48,370 nt of DNA, from contig USDL01000009.1 of NCBI GenBank assembly GCA_900553365.1, forward strand, positions 1-48,370. The letters run 5' to 3'. Position 1 is the stretch's first letter, and every line of letters starts with the position of its first letter. The notes below the pieces were generated by a model. The model was not told the DNA's origin and searched no databases. It worked only from the letters and a program-made list of their open reading frames with translations. A program made the position numbers and the translations under genes. Positions 28,948 through 38,488 of the stretch are shown here, piece after piece. This stretch comes from an uncultured Clostridium sp. GTDB taxonomy: Bacteria; Bacillota; Clostridia; TANB77; CAG-508.

Positions 28948-29568
28948 ATGCGTATAGAGAAGCTTAATGATAATAAAATTAGAATATTTTTAAATTTAGA
29001 TGATTTGAGGGAGAAAAATATAAATCCACATGATTTTATGTCTAACTCTTTAGAATCACAAGATTTATTTTTAGATATGTTAAATAAGGCTGAAACTGAA
29101 CTAGGTTTCATAACTAATAATTATAAATTAGTTATTGAGGCATTAGCCTCTTCTGATGGTAATTTTATTTTTACTATTACCAGAACAAAACCTGAAGATA
29201 TTAATAGCTCTCGTCCTGCTCTGCCAAAGATTAAAAGGCGTACAGCTAAGCCTAATAAAGTACTATCAATTTATTCTTTTAATAGTTTTGATGAATTCTG
29301 CGATTTTTGTACATACATAGCAAATAGCAACTTAAGTGAATACTTGGAAAAGTTAAAAAATTCATCACTAGTTCTGTTTAAAGGAAAATATTATTTAATT
29401 TTAAACAATTTAAAATTAAACATTTCTGAGTTAAAAAGTTTTTCTTATACTGTTTCAGAGTTTGCTTCAAGAGTAGTAAACGAGGATTTATTTGAAAGAA
29501 AATTAAAAGAATATGGAAAAAATATTATACAGAAGAATGCAATATCAACCTGTTTAAAATATTTTTAG
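28948..29568 (+). CDS. mecA: adaptor protein MecA
   Basis: 206 residues. The N-terminus MRIEKLNDNKIRIFLNLDDL and ...DMLNKAETELGF match the substrate-binding domain of MecA/YpbH. A short polar linker (SSRPALPKIKRRT) leads to the C-terminal ClpC-binding domain (SFDEFCDFCTYI...YYLILNN...). In Bacillus MecA delivers ComK and other proteins to ClpCP. Here it may link proteolysis to competence, since comEA is present; that is inference. RBS GGAGG upstream of ATG 28948. Confidence 0.9.
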   Translation: MRIEKLNDNKIRIFLNLDDLREKNINPHDFMSNSLESQDLFLDMLNKAETELGFITNNYKLVIEALASSDGNFIFTITRTKPEDINSSRPALPKIKRRTAKPNKVLSIYSFNSFDEFCDFCTYIANSNLSEYLEKLKNSSLVLFKGKYYLILNNLKLNISELKSFSYTVSEFASRVVNEDLFERKLKEYGKNIIQKNAISTCLKYF

Positions 29569-29578
29569 ATATAAATTA

Positions 29579-29618
29579 AAAATCTTAGATAATTAATTAT
29601 CTAAGATTTTATTTTTTT
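29579..29618. terminator. bidirectional terminator between mecA and the M23 peptidase
   Basis: A 16-bp perfect palindrome (29579-29594 with 29595-29610) flanked by an A-run and a T-run serves both convergent genes. Confidence 0.85.
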
Positions 29619-30606
29619 AATTATATAAATAATATTGTGGATTTACTCTTACTCCATTTACTCTTATTTCTAAGTGTAAGTGTGGGCCGGTTGAGTTTCC
29701 TGTTGAGCCTACAGCTGCTATTGATTCACCTTGTGCTACATATTGACCTGCACTAACATATAATTCACTACAATGTCCATATAATGTTTCTATTCCATTA
29801 CCATGTGAAATTAATACAAAATATCCATATCCTGAATTTGACCATCCAGCTGATTCAACTGTTCCTGAAGCAGCAGCAACTATTGTTGTACCTCTTTGGG
29901 CTGCAACATCAAGTCCTTTATGGGTTCCACTTGCTCTCCATCCAAATCTTGAGCTTATCATTTGGTATGATGAAACTGGTTTTATTAAATCTATTCCAAG
30001 TTCAAGTTTTTCATTTGTAACTCCTCCGCCACCAGCTGAGGCTACATATACAACTTTTTTCTTTTCATATAATCCATCAACTATTGTATCTTTATCTGTA
30101 TATTCCTTTGGTTCTGTTGAATATATTTGTGTATATGCTATATTTTTAATATTATTACTATTTTTTTCTTTTAAAGTTTCTATTACATCTTCAGCTTCTT
30201 CTTTTGTTGTAACATAATATTTTTCTTCATCTTTTAAAGTAACTGCATAACATTCGTAATAGGTAACTCCTTGATTTTTTACTTTTTCAATTATTTCTTC
30301 GTTGTTTTCAATGTTTTCTTTTTTTACAAAACATAATGAATATTCTGGTAAGGTTTCAATATCAACAAATGCAATATTGTCTGTTTCTTTTCCCTTCATG
30401 TATTCATTAATTTCCTTTTGTAATGAAGTTTTATCATTTGTGTATCCAATAAACTCTCCATTTAGAGTTACTGCATAGGTTGGTTTATAAAAAAATGATA
30501 TTATTCCAATTATTAATATTGTTGATATTGCTATTATTATTACTAATTTTAATGAGCTCCTTATATGTGTAAATATGTTTTTAATATTTTTTAAAATTTT
30601 AAACAC
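29617..30606 (-). CDS. membrane-anchored M23 family peptidoglycan endopeptidase
   Basis: 329 residues. A membrane helix at about 17-37, an extracytoplasmic region at about 40-200 that is probably a regulatory or binding domain, then a C-terminal peptidase M23 (LytM) domain. The zinc ligands are visible: H and D in THKGLDVAA, H in YGHCSEL, and H in GPHLHLEI. The C-terminus RVNPQYYLYN is typical. Likely trims peptidoglycan during growth or sporulation. Transcribed alone, ahead of a shared bidirectional terminator. Confidence 0.92.
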   Translation of the reverse strand: MFKILKNIKNIFTHIRSSLKLVIIIAISTILIIGIISFFYKPTYAVTLNGEFIGYTNDKTSLQKEINEYMKGKETDNIAFVDIETLPEYSLCFVKKENIENNEEIIEKVKNQGVTYYECYAVTLKDEEKYYVTTKEEAEDVIETLKEKNSNNIKNIAYTQIYSTEPKEYTDKDTIVDGLYEKKKVVYVASAGGGGVTNEKLELGIDLIKPVSSYQMISSRFGWRASGTHKGLDVAAQRGTTIVAAASGTVESAGWSNSGYGYFVLISHGNGIETLYGHCSELYVSAGQYVAQGESIAAVGSTGNSTGPHLHLEIRVNGVRVNPQYYLYN

Positions 30607-30752
30607 CTCTTTATTTTTTCAATCTTATTAATTTTACCGTTTTTTGATATTTTTGGCAAATTTTATATTTTTCTATATATGTAGCATATTTACCAGTTCT
30701 TGTCCTTATGCTAGTTTTTTCTCTTTTTTTCTCCCGTTTTCTTCGCATTTTA

Positions 30753-30773
30753 AAAGCGGGCTTAACCCGCTTT
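30753..30773 (-). terminator. terminator of the coat-protein pair
   Basis: 8-bp perfect GC-rich stem AAAGCGGG/CCCGCTTT with a 5-nt loop, followed on the minus strand by a short T-run. It lies 12 nt after the last coat gene. Confidence 0.65.
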
Positions 30774-30784
30774 ATTTATTGTAT

Positions 30785-31030
30785 TTATTTAGATACTTCA
30801 TTTTTTACTTTATCAACTTCTGTTTGTGGAGCCTGACCTGCTGGTGTATAGTAGCCTTTTAATTGTGCTACTTTAAATAATTCATACTGGAAAGTTTCAT
30901 CATTATTTCTAATTTGTTGAATAGTTTGTCTCAGTTGTATATTTTCTGCCTCTGAAATTACTCCTTGATAAGTAGTAAGACTTGCTTTTGTGCTTTCCAA
31001 AATATCATTAACCATATATTTTTCTTCCAT
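30785..31030 (-). CDS. CotF-like spore coat protein
   Basis: 81 residues, similar to CotF-type coat proteins: MVNDILESTKASLTTYQGVISEAE, LRQTIQQIRNNDETFQYELF, and a C-terminal KGYYTPAGQAP. Strong RBS TAGGAGG. Forms a two-gene unit with the 61-residue gene before it. Together with sigG this supports endospore formation. Confidence 0.8.
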   Translation of the reverse strand: MEEKYMVNDILESTKASLTTYQGVISEAENIQLRQTIQQIRNNDETFQYELFKVAQLKGYYTPAGQAPQTEVDKVKNEVSK

Positions 31031-31040
31031 AAAATACCTC

Positions 31041-31226
31041 CTAATTTAAAAATGTTAGCAATTTTTGCTTAGTGTTTAAGCTGTCTTGAGCAGCTTTAGT
31101 AAACATTTGCTTAATTTGTGGATCTACACATTGAGAAGCATAAGTGTTTAACTTTTGATATGATGTATCATGTGCACCTATTAAATGTCTTAAATTTTGT
31201 AATTCAACTTGACTTAAATTTGCCAT
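31041..31226 (-). CDS. small CotF-related spore coat protein
   Basis: 61 residues, helical, with LSQVELQNLRHLIGAHDTSYQKL and CVDPQIKQMF..., resembling the ferritin-like two-helix unit of short coat proteins that are often paired with CotF. RBS AAGGATGAGG upstream of ATG 31226. Lies 10 nt before the 81-residue coat gene. Confidence 0.72.
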   Translation of the reverse strand: MANLSQVELQNLRHLIGAHDTSYQKLNTYASQCVDPQIKQMFTKAAQDSLNTKQKLLTFLN

Positions 31227-31295
31227 TATTACCTCATCCTTCCTTATTATTTATTTTACATATATATTATTAACAATGAAATTTTTTTTATGCAC

Positions 31296-31330
31296 AAAAA
31301 TTAAACCTCAAGTATTTAAAAACACTTGAG
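31296..31330 (-). terminator. terminator of pcrA
   Basis: 7-bp stem CTCAAGT/ACTTGAG (31307-31313 with 31324-31330), then GTTTAATTTTTG on the minus strand. Confidence 0.75.
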
Positions 31331-31338
31331 ACTCTTTA

Positions 31339-33612
31339 TTAATTTCTAATTTCTAAATTTGCATATTTTGCCATTAAACGTTTATGACCAACTTTTTCAA
31401 AAGATATATCTAATTTTAAATCATCACCTTCTGTTGCAATTTCAGTTATTACTCCTTCACCAAATTTTTTATGGTATATAGTTTGTCCCATTTTGTATTG
31501 TGATAAATCAACATCAGTTCCCTTTGAGGCAGCAATATTGCTTAAAAAGCTCTCAGCTGTTCTAAATGCAAAATTATTTTTAGGTTTATTCATGCTTCCA
31601 TCTTGTACTACATAAGATGTTACTTTATTATTAAACTTATTGCCATAAGTCCATTCAGTATTTTCTTTCATTTTTTTTGGTTTTGTTAGTTCATCTGCTC
31701 CTGTTAGTAATTCTTTTGGTATTTCTTCTATAAATCTTGATATTTGATTACAACTTGTTGAGCCAAATATAGTTCTCTGTTTTGCACAAGTTAGGAATAA
31801 ATGTTCTTTTGCTCTTGTTATTCCTACATAACATAAACGGCGTTCTTCTTCTAATTCTCTTTGTTCTCCTATAGATTTGTAACTTGGGAATAACCCTTCT
31901 TCCATTCCAATTAAGAATACAACTGGGAATTCAAGGCCTTTTGCACTATGTAATGTCATAAGTGTAACAGAATCTTCAGTTTCCTCCATACCGTCTATAT
32001 CGCTAGAGAGTGTAATGCTTTCTAGGAATTCGGCTAATGAATTTTCTGCATTTTCTTCTTCAAATTCCATTGCAACTGTTAAAAATTCGTCTAAGTTTTC
32101 CATTCTGCTTTCTGCTTGTGCTGTATTTTCTAGTTCTAAAGCTTTGGTATATCCTGTTTTGCTAAGAACTTCTTTTAAAATCTCAGAAATAAGCATTTTA
32201 TCTTTTTTAGCTGTTATTTCTTCTATTGTATTTATGAACTCTCTTGAATTTGCAAATACTTTGTTTAAGCCAAATTGCTCTGCATTTTTTATTGTTTCAT
32301 ACATTGATATTCCATTAGTAGCTGCAATAGTTTCTATTTTTTCCATGCTAGTTTGTCCTATTCCTCTTTTAGGCTCATTTATTATTCTCTGTAAGCTCAA
32401 ATTATCAGCACTGTTATGGATTAATCTTAAGTAAGCTATTGCGTCTTTTATTTCTTTTCTTTCATAGAATTTTAAACCTCCAATCATCTTGTATGGTATA
32501 TCTTCTCTTCTAAAAATATCTTCTATACTACGTGATTGAGCATTCATTCTATATAATACTGTAAAATCTTTATTTTTGTAATATTCTTCTCTTTTTAATT
32601 TATTGATTTGCTCTACTATGAAATTTGCTTCTTCATACTCATTGTCTAATCTTGCAACCTCTGGAAGCTGGCCTCCAACTTGCTCTGTCCACAGATTTTT
32701 TTCATATTTTTTTTCATTATGTTTTATTATTGCATTTGCTGCATCTAGTATTGCTTTAGTTGATCTATAATTTTGCTCTAATTTTATGATTTTTGTGCCT
32801 GGAAAATCTCTTTCAAAGTTTAAGATGTTGCTTATATCTGCTCCTCTAAAAGAATATATACCTTGGTCATTGTCTCCAACAACTGTAATGTTTCCATGTC
32901 TTCCAGAAAGTAATGTTATTAACATAAATTGTGCTTTATTTGTATCTTGATACTCATCAACTAATACATATTGGAATTTTCCTGAATAATATTCTAATAC
33001 ATCTGGATTTTCTGTTAATATTTGAATTGTTAAATTAATAATATCATCAAAATCAAGTGCATTATTCTCTTTTAATTTCTTTTGATACATCTCATATAGT
33101 TTTGCTATTTTTTCTTTTCTTAATTCTCCATTTGCTCTTACTGAGTACTGTTCTGGAGTAAGCATTTCATTTTTGCTATTGCTTATTTCAGCTAAAACTC
33201 CTCTATCTGTAAATATTTTATCATCTAAATTTAATTGTTTTATGCATTGTTTTATTAGTGTTTTTTGATCTGAAGTATCAAATATTACAAAATCTGAATT
33301 ATAGCCTATTCTATCTATATATCTTCTTAATATTCTTACACAAATTGAGTGGAAAGTACCTATCCACATTTCAGCTGCTTTTTCTCCTATCAAATTTGTT
33401 ATTCTTTCCTGCATTTCTTTAGCTGCTTTGTTTGTAAATGTTATTGCTAAAATATTCCATGGTTTTATTTCTCTTTCTTCTATTAAATATGCTATTTTAT
33501 GTGTTAATACTTTTGTTTTTCCACTTCCTGCACCTGCAATTACCAAGCATGGTCCTTCTGTTGCTAATACTGCTTCCTTTTGTTTATCATTTAAGTTTTC
33601 TAATAAGTCCAT
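31339..33612 (-). CDS. pcrA: UvrD/PcrA-type DNA helicase
   Basis: 757 residues, superfamily 1A 3'-5' helicase. Motifs in order: LVIAGAGSGKTKVL (Walker A), ITFTNKAAKEM, LVDEYQDTN (Walker B), VVGDNDQGIYSFRGA (motif III), EQNYRS (motif IV), VTLMTLHSAKGLEFPVVFL (motif V), and EERRLCYVGITRAKE (motif VI). The C-terminal Tudor-like part YKMGQTIYHKKFGEGVI binds RNA polymerase in PcrA. Functions in repair and in clearing transcription complexes. It uses CGC and CGT for Arg in motif VI, useful as contrast to the absence of CGG. Confidence 0.95.
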   Translation of the reverse strand: MDLLENLNDKQKEAVLATEGPCLVIAGAGSGKTKVLTHKIAYLIEEREIKPWNILAITFTNKAAKEMQERITNLIGEKAAEMWIGTFHSICVRILRRYIDRIGYNSDFVIFDTSDQKTLIKQCIKQLNLDDKIFTDRGVLAEISNSKNEMLTPEQYSVRANGELRKEKIAKLYEMYQKKLKENNALDFDDIINLTIQILTENPDVLEYYSGKFQYVLVDEYQDTNKAQFMLITLLSGRHGNITVVGDNDQGIYSFRGADISNILNFERDFPGTKIIKLEQNYRSTKAILDAANAIIKHNEKKYEKNLWTEQVGGQLPEVARLDNEYEEANFIVEQINKLKREEYYKNKDFTVLYRMNAQSRSIEDIFRREDIPYKMIGGLKFYERKEIKDAIAYLRLIHNSADNLSLQRIINEPKRGIGQTSMEKIETIAATNGISMYETIKNAEQFGLNKVFANSREFINTIEEITAKKDKMLISEILKEVLSKTGYTKALELENTAQAESRMENLDEFLTVAMEFEEENAENSLAEFLESITLSSDIDGMEETEDSVTLMTLHSAKGLEFPVVFLIGMEEGLFPSYKSIGEQRELEEERRLCYVGITRAKEHLFLTCAKQRTIFGSTSCNQISRFIEEIPKELLTGADELTKPKKMKENTEWTYGNKFNNKVTSYVVQDGSMNKPKNNFAFRTAESFLSNIAASKGTDVDLSQYKMGQTIYHKKFGEGVITEIATEGDDLKLDISFEKVGHKRLMAKYANLEIRN

Positions 33613-33631
33613 CTATATTTTCCTTTCATTT

Positions 33632-33666
33632 AAGGCAGCCTCCTAAGGTCTGCCTTGGTTTTTACT
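33632..33666 (+). terminator. hairpin with plus-strand T-run between pcrA and deoA-type gene
   Basis: Stem AAGGCAG/CTGCCTT (33632-33638 with 33650-33656), then GGTTTTTA. Genes on both sides run on the minus strand, so a terminator reading in plus direction would stop antisense transcription; on the minus strand it is a plain hairpin in the pcrA leader. Confidence 0.4.
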
Positions 33667-33670
33667 ATTT

Positions 33671-34972
33671 TTAAATTATATCTAATATATATTTTTCCAT
33701 TTGTACTGGGTTTTGTACAATATTATATGCCTGTTTTAAATCTTCTACTGCTTGTTTTCCTTTTTCTTCATCATTTGCGTGTACATAAGCTAGTATGTCT
33801 CCATCTTTTATTTGGTCTCCAATTTTTTTCTCTAGCCAAATACCTACAGCATAATCTATTCCGTCTTCCTTTTTTACCCTTCCTGCTCCTAAATGAACTG
33901 ATGTTACACCAACTTTTTCTGCATCTAATTTTTCTATGTAACCTGTTTTATTAGAATATACTGGGATAGTGTATTTTGCTTTCTCAAACTTACTTGGATT
34001 TTCTATATAACTTATATCTCCGCCTTGATTTCCAACTAGTTCTAGGAATTTATTATATGCTTTTCCATTAGATATATTTTCTAATATTTTTGCTTTATTT
34101 TCTTCTAAGTTTTCTCCTTCTCCTGCTAATTTAATTATTTGAGCTCCTATTCCAAGTATTATTTCTTTTATATCCTCTGGCATGTCCCCATGTAAGCATT
34201 TTATTGTTTCAATTATTTCTAGGGTATTTCCTACAGCTTTACCTACTGGTTCATCCATGTTTGTAAGCACACATATTGTCTCTCTATTTGCAAGTTCTCC
34301 AATATCTTTCATCATTTTTGATATTGCAACTGCGTCTTCCTTTGTTTTCATAAAAGCTCCACTTCCAACAGTAACATCTAATACAATTTTTTCTGCTCCT
34401 GCTGCTATTTTCTTGCTCATTATACTTGATGCAATAAGTGGCTTGTTATCAACACATGCAATGCTATCCCTTAGGGCATACAATTTTTTATCAGCTGGTG
34501 CTAAATTTGCAGTTTGACCTATAACACTAATTCCAACTTTTTTTACATTTTCTATAAATTCTTCAATTTTAACATTTGTTTTATATCCTGGAATTGACTC
34601 TAATTTATCAACTGTTCCCCCTGTAAAGCCAAGACCTCTACCAGACATTTTTGCAACAGGAATTCCAAGAGATGCTATTATTGGCATTAAAACTATTGTA
34701 ATTTTATCGCCTACTCCTCCTGTTGAATGTTTATCTACAACTGTTTTTCCAAAAACTGATAAATCTAATATTTCGCCTGAATGAGCCATTTCTATTGTTA
34801 AATTTGTTGTTTCCTCTTTTGTCATTCCATTTAAGTATATTGCCATAACAAGTGCAGCTGCCTGATAATCTGTTATATTTCCTGCAACATATTCTTTGAT
34901 AAAATAGTGTATTTCCTCTTTTGTTAACTCTTTTTTATCTCTTTTTTTAGCTATTATTTCTTGAATATTCAT
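33671..34972 (-). CDS. pyrimidine-nucleoside phosphorylase
   Basis: 433 residues. The signature is DKHSTGGVGDK...(P)IIASLGIPVAKMSGRGLGFTGGTVDKLESIPG, which binds phosphate and nucleoside. It is preceded by the N-terminal helical domain (IIAKKRDKKELTKEEIHYFI), and the C-terminal domain begins DAEKVGVTSVHLGAGR. Splits (deoxy)uridine and thymidine to base and sugar-1-phosphate. Gene name would be pdp or deoA; the choice cannot be made here. Together with add and the BMP transporter it points to nucleoside use. Confidence 0.93.
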   Translation of the reverse strand: MNIQEIIAKKRDKKELTKEEIHYFIKEYVAGNITDYQAAALVMAIYLNGMTKEETTNLTIEMAHSGEILDLSVFGKTVVDKHSTGGVGDKITIVLMPIIASLGIPVAKMSGRGLGFTGGTVDKLESIPGYKTNVKIEEFIENVKKVGISVIGQTANLAPADKKLYALRDSIACVDNKPLIASSIMSKKIAAGAEKIVLDVTVGSGAFMKTKEDAVAISKMMKDIGELANRETICVLTNMDEPVGKAVGNTLEIIETIKCLHGDMPEDIKEIILGIGAQIIKLAGEGENLEENKAKILENISNGKAYNKFLELVGNQGGDISYIENPSKFEKAKYTIPVYSNKTGYIEKLDAEKVGVTSVHLGAGRVKKEDGIDYAVGIWLEKKIGDQIKDGDILAYVHANDEEKGKQAVEDLKQAYNIVQNPVQMEKYILDII

Positions 34973-34987
34973 ACTATACCTCCATTA

Positions 34988-35614
34988 TTATATAAAATTT
35001 TTAATAAATGATTTTCTATGCAACAAACATGGTCCGTAAGTTTTTATTGCTTGTATATGCTGTGCCGTGCCATATCCTTTATGTTTAGCAAATCCATATT
35101 CAGGATATATTTCATCATATTCTTGCATCATTCTATCCCTTGTAACTTTAGCAATTATTGAAGCTGCTGATATACTGTAAACTTTTGCATCTCCCTTAAT
35201 TATTGAAGTATATGGAATACCATTAGTATCAATATGTTCTAATGCATCAACTAATATTCTATCTGGCTTTACTTTTAGCTTTGATATTGCCTCATGAAGA
35301 GCTTTTTTAGTTGCATTTAATATATTAATCTCGTCAATTTCTTTTTGGTCAACAATTCCAACAGCCCAGTCAACTGCTTCACTTGTTATTTTCTCGTAAA
35401 GCAATTCTCTCTTCTTCTCTGCAATTTTCTTTGAATCATTTATTCCCTCAATAAAAGAATTAGGCTCCATTATTGCAATACCAACAACCACTGGCCCTGC
35501 AAGTGGCCCTCTTCCTGCTTCATCAATTCCAGCTATATACTTTAATCCTGTTTTGTATAAATTGTTTTCAAATTCTTTTAGTGTGTTTAGTCTTTCAATT
35601 TCTTTATCCTTCAT
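34988..35614 (-). CDS. rnhB: ribonuclease HII
   Basis: 208 residues. Catalytic acidic residues are in IAGIDEAGRGPLAGPV (Asp, Glu), ILVDALEH (Asp), and SIIAKVTRDRMM (Asp). Removes RNA from RNA-DNA hybrids, including single ribonucleotides. RBS AGGAGA precedes ATG 35614. Same strand as the prepilin-like gene upstream (8-nt gap) and the phosphorylase downstream. Confidence 0.95.
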   Translation of the reverse strand: MKDKEIERLNTLKEFENNLYKTGLKYIAGIDEAGRGPLAGPVVVGIAIMEPNSFIEGINDSKKIAEKKRELLYEKITSEAVDWAVGIVDQKEIDEINILNATKKALHEAISKLKVKPDRILVDALEHIDTNGIPYTSIIKGDAKVYSISAASIIAKVTRDRMMQEYDEIYPEYGFAKHKGYGTAQHIQAIKTYGPCLLHRKSFIKNFI

Positions 35615-35622
35615 TTTTTCTC

Positions 35623-36069
35623 CTACATCTCAGATAATTTATATTTCCCATTAACTCCTAATGAATAAAAAACTTCTTTTGTATTGTACTCTACTACATA
35701 AAACTCAGTATCATTAATTACAATATCCTTAACCCCTAATTCGTTTAATTCATCTTCATTTAAAATATATAACTCTGGATTTTCTATTGTTAATAAAGAT
35801 TTTTTTAACTCTTCATTTATATTATATTCTGTTTGGTTATTTTCCAAATCAATTTTTGTACCCTTTAAACTGTTACTTTCATCCACTATATGTTTATTTT
35901 GTATGTTAGTAATCTTCCCTTGAATTGTAAGCATTGTAGTTTTTATATCCTCTTTTTCCTCGTTTTCTATATAATTATTAGCATACTTGAAACCTATAAA
36001 TACAACTATTCCAATAACAATAATAACTAAAATAAGGGCAACAAGTGCAATCCCTCTCTGGCTTTTCAT
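35623..36069 (-). CDS. type IV prepilin-like membrane protein
   Basis: About 148 residues. The N-terminus MKSQRGIALVALILVIIVIGIVV resembles a class III signal: a short basic leader ending in Gly, then a hydrophobic helix. The usual Glu at mature position 5 is Ala, so classic pilus assembly is doubtful. The rest is an extracellular, acidic alpha/beta domain (IKTTMLTIQGKITNIQ...). ATG 36069 is preferred over 36081 because AAAGGA stands immediately before 36081. No pilus assembly genes are near. It lies 8 nt upstream of rnhB. Confidence 0.65.
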   Translation of the reverse strand: MKSQRGIALVALILVIIVIGIVVFIGFKYANNYIENEEKEDIKTTMLTIQGKITNIQNKHIVDESNSLKGTKIDLENNQTEYNINEELKKSLLTIENPELYILNEDELNELGVKDIVINDTEFYVVEYNTKEVFYSLGVNGKYKLSEM

Positions 36070-36173
36070 TGTAAAAATCATCCTTTCTTAATTAATATCT
36101 TTAAATATTATATATGTATAATTCTTTTTTTTCAATACAGATTTAGAAATTTAATTAATTTTTAATTTTCATA

Positions 36174-36201
36174 TTGTATTATTTTTATTGTTTAGTATAA
36201 T
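36174..36201 (+). promoter_or_regulatory. promoter of the htrA gene
   Basis: TTGTAT (36174-36179), 16-nt spacer, TATAAT (36196-36201). Confidence 0.6.
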
Positions 36202-36221
36202 AATTATGTGGAGGAGTATTT

Positions 36222-37406
36222 ATGGAAGATAATAACTTTGTTCAAAAATTTGATGTAAACCAAAAATCAAATAGTAAACAGATTTTTTCTGCTATTTTAA
36301 TTTCATTTATTTCTGCAATCATAGGAGGTGCTTGTGCTTTAGGCATTTACTTAGGAATTGCCAATAACCCAAAAGAAGAAACCGTTGATACATCAACAAG
36401 CAATATAAATAATAATTCTTATGCAAGTAGCCCTAACCTATCACAAGTTTCTTTATCAAATTATTCTGATACCGCAATCTATGCAGCTCAAAAAGTTTTG
36501 CCATCTATGGTAAGTATCAAAGTTGAATATGATGTAAATTACTTTGGTATGACAAAAGCTACAACCGGTTCTGGCTCTGGTGTAATAATTAGTGAAGATG
36601 GCTATATCCTTACAAACAACCATGTTATCAGTTCAGCAGATTCTTCGTCATTTTATCAAGTATCTGACGCAAAATCTATTACAGTTAAAATATATGGTGA
36701 TGAAACAGAATATCCAGCTGAAATTGTTGGAACAGATAGTCAAACAGATTTAGCTGTTTTGAAAATTGATAAAACTGGCTTACAAGCTGCGGAATTAGGA
36801 GATTCATCTTCTGTTCAAATTGGAGAATTTGTATTGGCTATTGGTAATCCTTATAATTTAGATTTCTCAGTTACCGCTGGTATAATTAGTGCTTTAAATA
36901 GAGAAATGACTGTTGATTCAACTACTTACAAAGTAATTCAAGCTGACTGTGCAATAAACTCTGGTAATAGCGGAGGTGCTTTAGTCAATAGCAAAGGTCA
37001 AGTTATTGGTATTACAACTTTAAAATTATCAGGTACTGGAATTGAAGGTGTAAGCTTTGCAATACCAATTAATGATACAATTTCAATTTATAAAACACTA
37101 ATTGAAAAAGGAAAAATTTCAAGACCATTTGTTGGAGTTTCTGGATTAGATATTGATGAAGCAACTGCTATTAGAAATGGCTTAACAAAAGGGATTTATG
37201 TAGATAGTGTAGTTAGTGGAAGTTCTGCTGAAAAGGCTGGAATAAAATCAGGTGATGTTATAGTATCATTTGATGGAAAAGATATTTCCACAATGGACGA
37301 ATTAAATGAAATTAAAAATACTAAAAACATTGGAGACAATGTTGAAATTAAATTCTATAGAAAAAGTGAATTAAAAACTGTTACTATTACTTTAGGCGAA
37401 AAATAA
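36222..37406 (+). CDS. htrA: HtrA/DegP-like serine protease
   Basis: 394 residues. Cytoplasmic N-terminus, membrane helix about 21-45, a Ser/Asn-rich linker, trypsin-like domain about 80-290 with triad H134 (TNNHVISS), D176 (TDLAVLK), and S250 (NSGNSGGAL), then a PDZ domain about 300-390 (GIYVDSVVSGSSAEKAGIKSGDVIVSFDG). Surface quality-control protease. RBS GTGGAGGAG before ATG 36222. Single-gene unit. Confidence 0.95.
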   Translation: MEDNNFVQKFDVNQKSNSKQIFSAILISFISAIIGGACALGIYLGIANNPKEETVDTSTSNINNNSYASSPNLSQVSLSNYSDTAIYAAQKVLPSMVSIKVEYDVNYFGMTKATTGSGSGVIISEDGYILTNNHVISSADSSSFYQVSDAKSITVKIYGDETEYPAEIVGTDSQTDLAVLKIDKTGLQAAELGDSSSVQIGEFVLAIGNPYNLDFSVTAGIISALNREMTVDSTTYKVIQADCAINSGNSGGALVNSKGQVIGITTLKLSGTGIEGVSFAIPINDTISIYKTLIEKGKISRPFVGVSGLDIDEATAIRNGLTKGIYVDSVVSGSSAEKAGIKSGDVIVSFDGKDISTMDELNEIKNTKNIGDNVEIKFYRKSELKTVTITLGEK

Positions 37407-37421
37407 AATTTTTAAATAATA

Positions 37422-37475
37422 AAAAATACATCCTAAATGTTACTTTAAAATTTTAACATTTAGGTTTGTATTTTT
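37422..37475. terminator. bidirectional terminator between htrA and the transporter operon
   Basis: 11-bp stem CCTAAATGTTA/TAACATTTAGG (37432-37442 with 37454-37464) extended by A/T pairing, with A-run before and T-run after. Confidence 0.8.
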
Positions 37476-37495
37476 TTGTTTATCTTAATTAATTT

Positions 37496-38488
37496 TTATC
37501 TTTGTCCTTTATCATAAGGAATTCCTTCTGCCTTAGGTGCTGCTGATTTCTTTGAAGTTAATACTAAAACAATTAATGTTACTATATATGGTATCATTAA
37601 ATATATATAATTTGAGTCTTTTAAATTCTCAAATTTTGGTAAAAACGCAAGCGAACCGCTGTAATTTCCAAGTATTTTGAAAAATGCAAAGAACATTGAG
37701 GCAAAGAATATACTAACTGGTTTCCAGTTACCAAATATCATAACGGCTAAAGCTAAGAAACCATAACCTGCAACTGATGATTGGAATCCTGCTCCTGCTG
37801 CAACTGTATATGCTAACCCTCCAATTCCTCCTAAAATTCCTGAAATTATAACTCCTGCATATCTCATTTTGTATACACTAATACCTGCTGAAGCTGCTGC
37901 TTGTGGATGTTCTCCACATGAACGTAATCTTAAGCCAAATTTTGTTTTATATAGTATTATAATTGATAAAATCAAAAGTAAAATTGCAATCGGTGTTGTT
38001 AAATATAAGCTTTTAAATATTAGATTATGAATAAAACCTGTTCCCTCTGCTAATCCAAAGCTTTTTTCTGACATTCTTACCCAATTTGGAATGTTTATTA
38101 CTGTATTTCCTTGTCCTTGAATTGCCCATGAAAGAACAACTGCAAAGGCTGGTGCAAACATATTTAATGCTGTTCCTCCAATAGTTTGATCTGCTTTTAA
38201 GTTTATTGCTGCAAAAGCTAATAATAGAGAAAATACTGCACCTGATATGGCAGAAATTCCTACGGCTATAAGCACTGCTAAGATTGGATGTGCAGGCCCA
38301 AATCCAGACATATTAAATGTTCGTAAAGCCAAACATCCTATTAATGCACCTATTATCATAATTCCTTCTAGTGCAATGTTTATTACACCACTTCTTTCTG
38401 AAAACATTCCACCTAAAGCAACTAGCATTAATGGTATAGCAAATATAATTGTTGAGCCAAGTATGTCTCCAAGCATTTCTACTGTCAT
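37496..38488 (-). CDS. nucleoside ABC transporter permease, second subunit
   Basis: 330 residues with about eight to ten membrane helices; family of BMP-type (NupQ/YufQ-like) permeases, with motifs ALGGMFSERSGVINIALEGIMIIGAL and LRSCGEHPQAAASAGISVYKMRY. It is the last gene of the bmp-ATPase-permease-permease operon and overlaps the previous gene by 4 nt. Imports nucleosides. Confidence 0.92.
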   Translation of the reverse strand: MTVEMLGDILGSTIIFAIPLMLVALGGMFSERSGVINIALEGIMIIGALIGCLALRTFNMSGFGPAHPILAVLIAVGISAISGAVFSLLLAFAAINLKADQTIGGTALNMFAPAFAVVLSWAIQGQGNTVINIPNWVRMSEKSFGLAEGTGFIHNLIFKSLYLTTPIAILLLILSIIILYKTKFGLRLRSCGEHPQAAASAGISVYKMRYAGVIISGILGGIGGLAYTVAAGAGFQSSVAGYGFLALAVMIFGNWKPVSIFFASMFFAFFKILGNYSGSLAFLPKFENLKDSNYIYLMIPYIVTLIVLVLTSKKSAAPKAEGIPYDKGQR

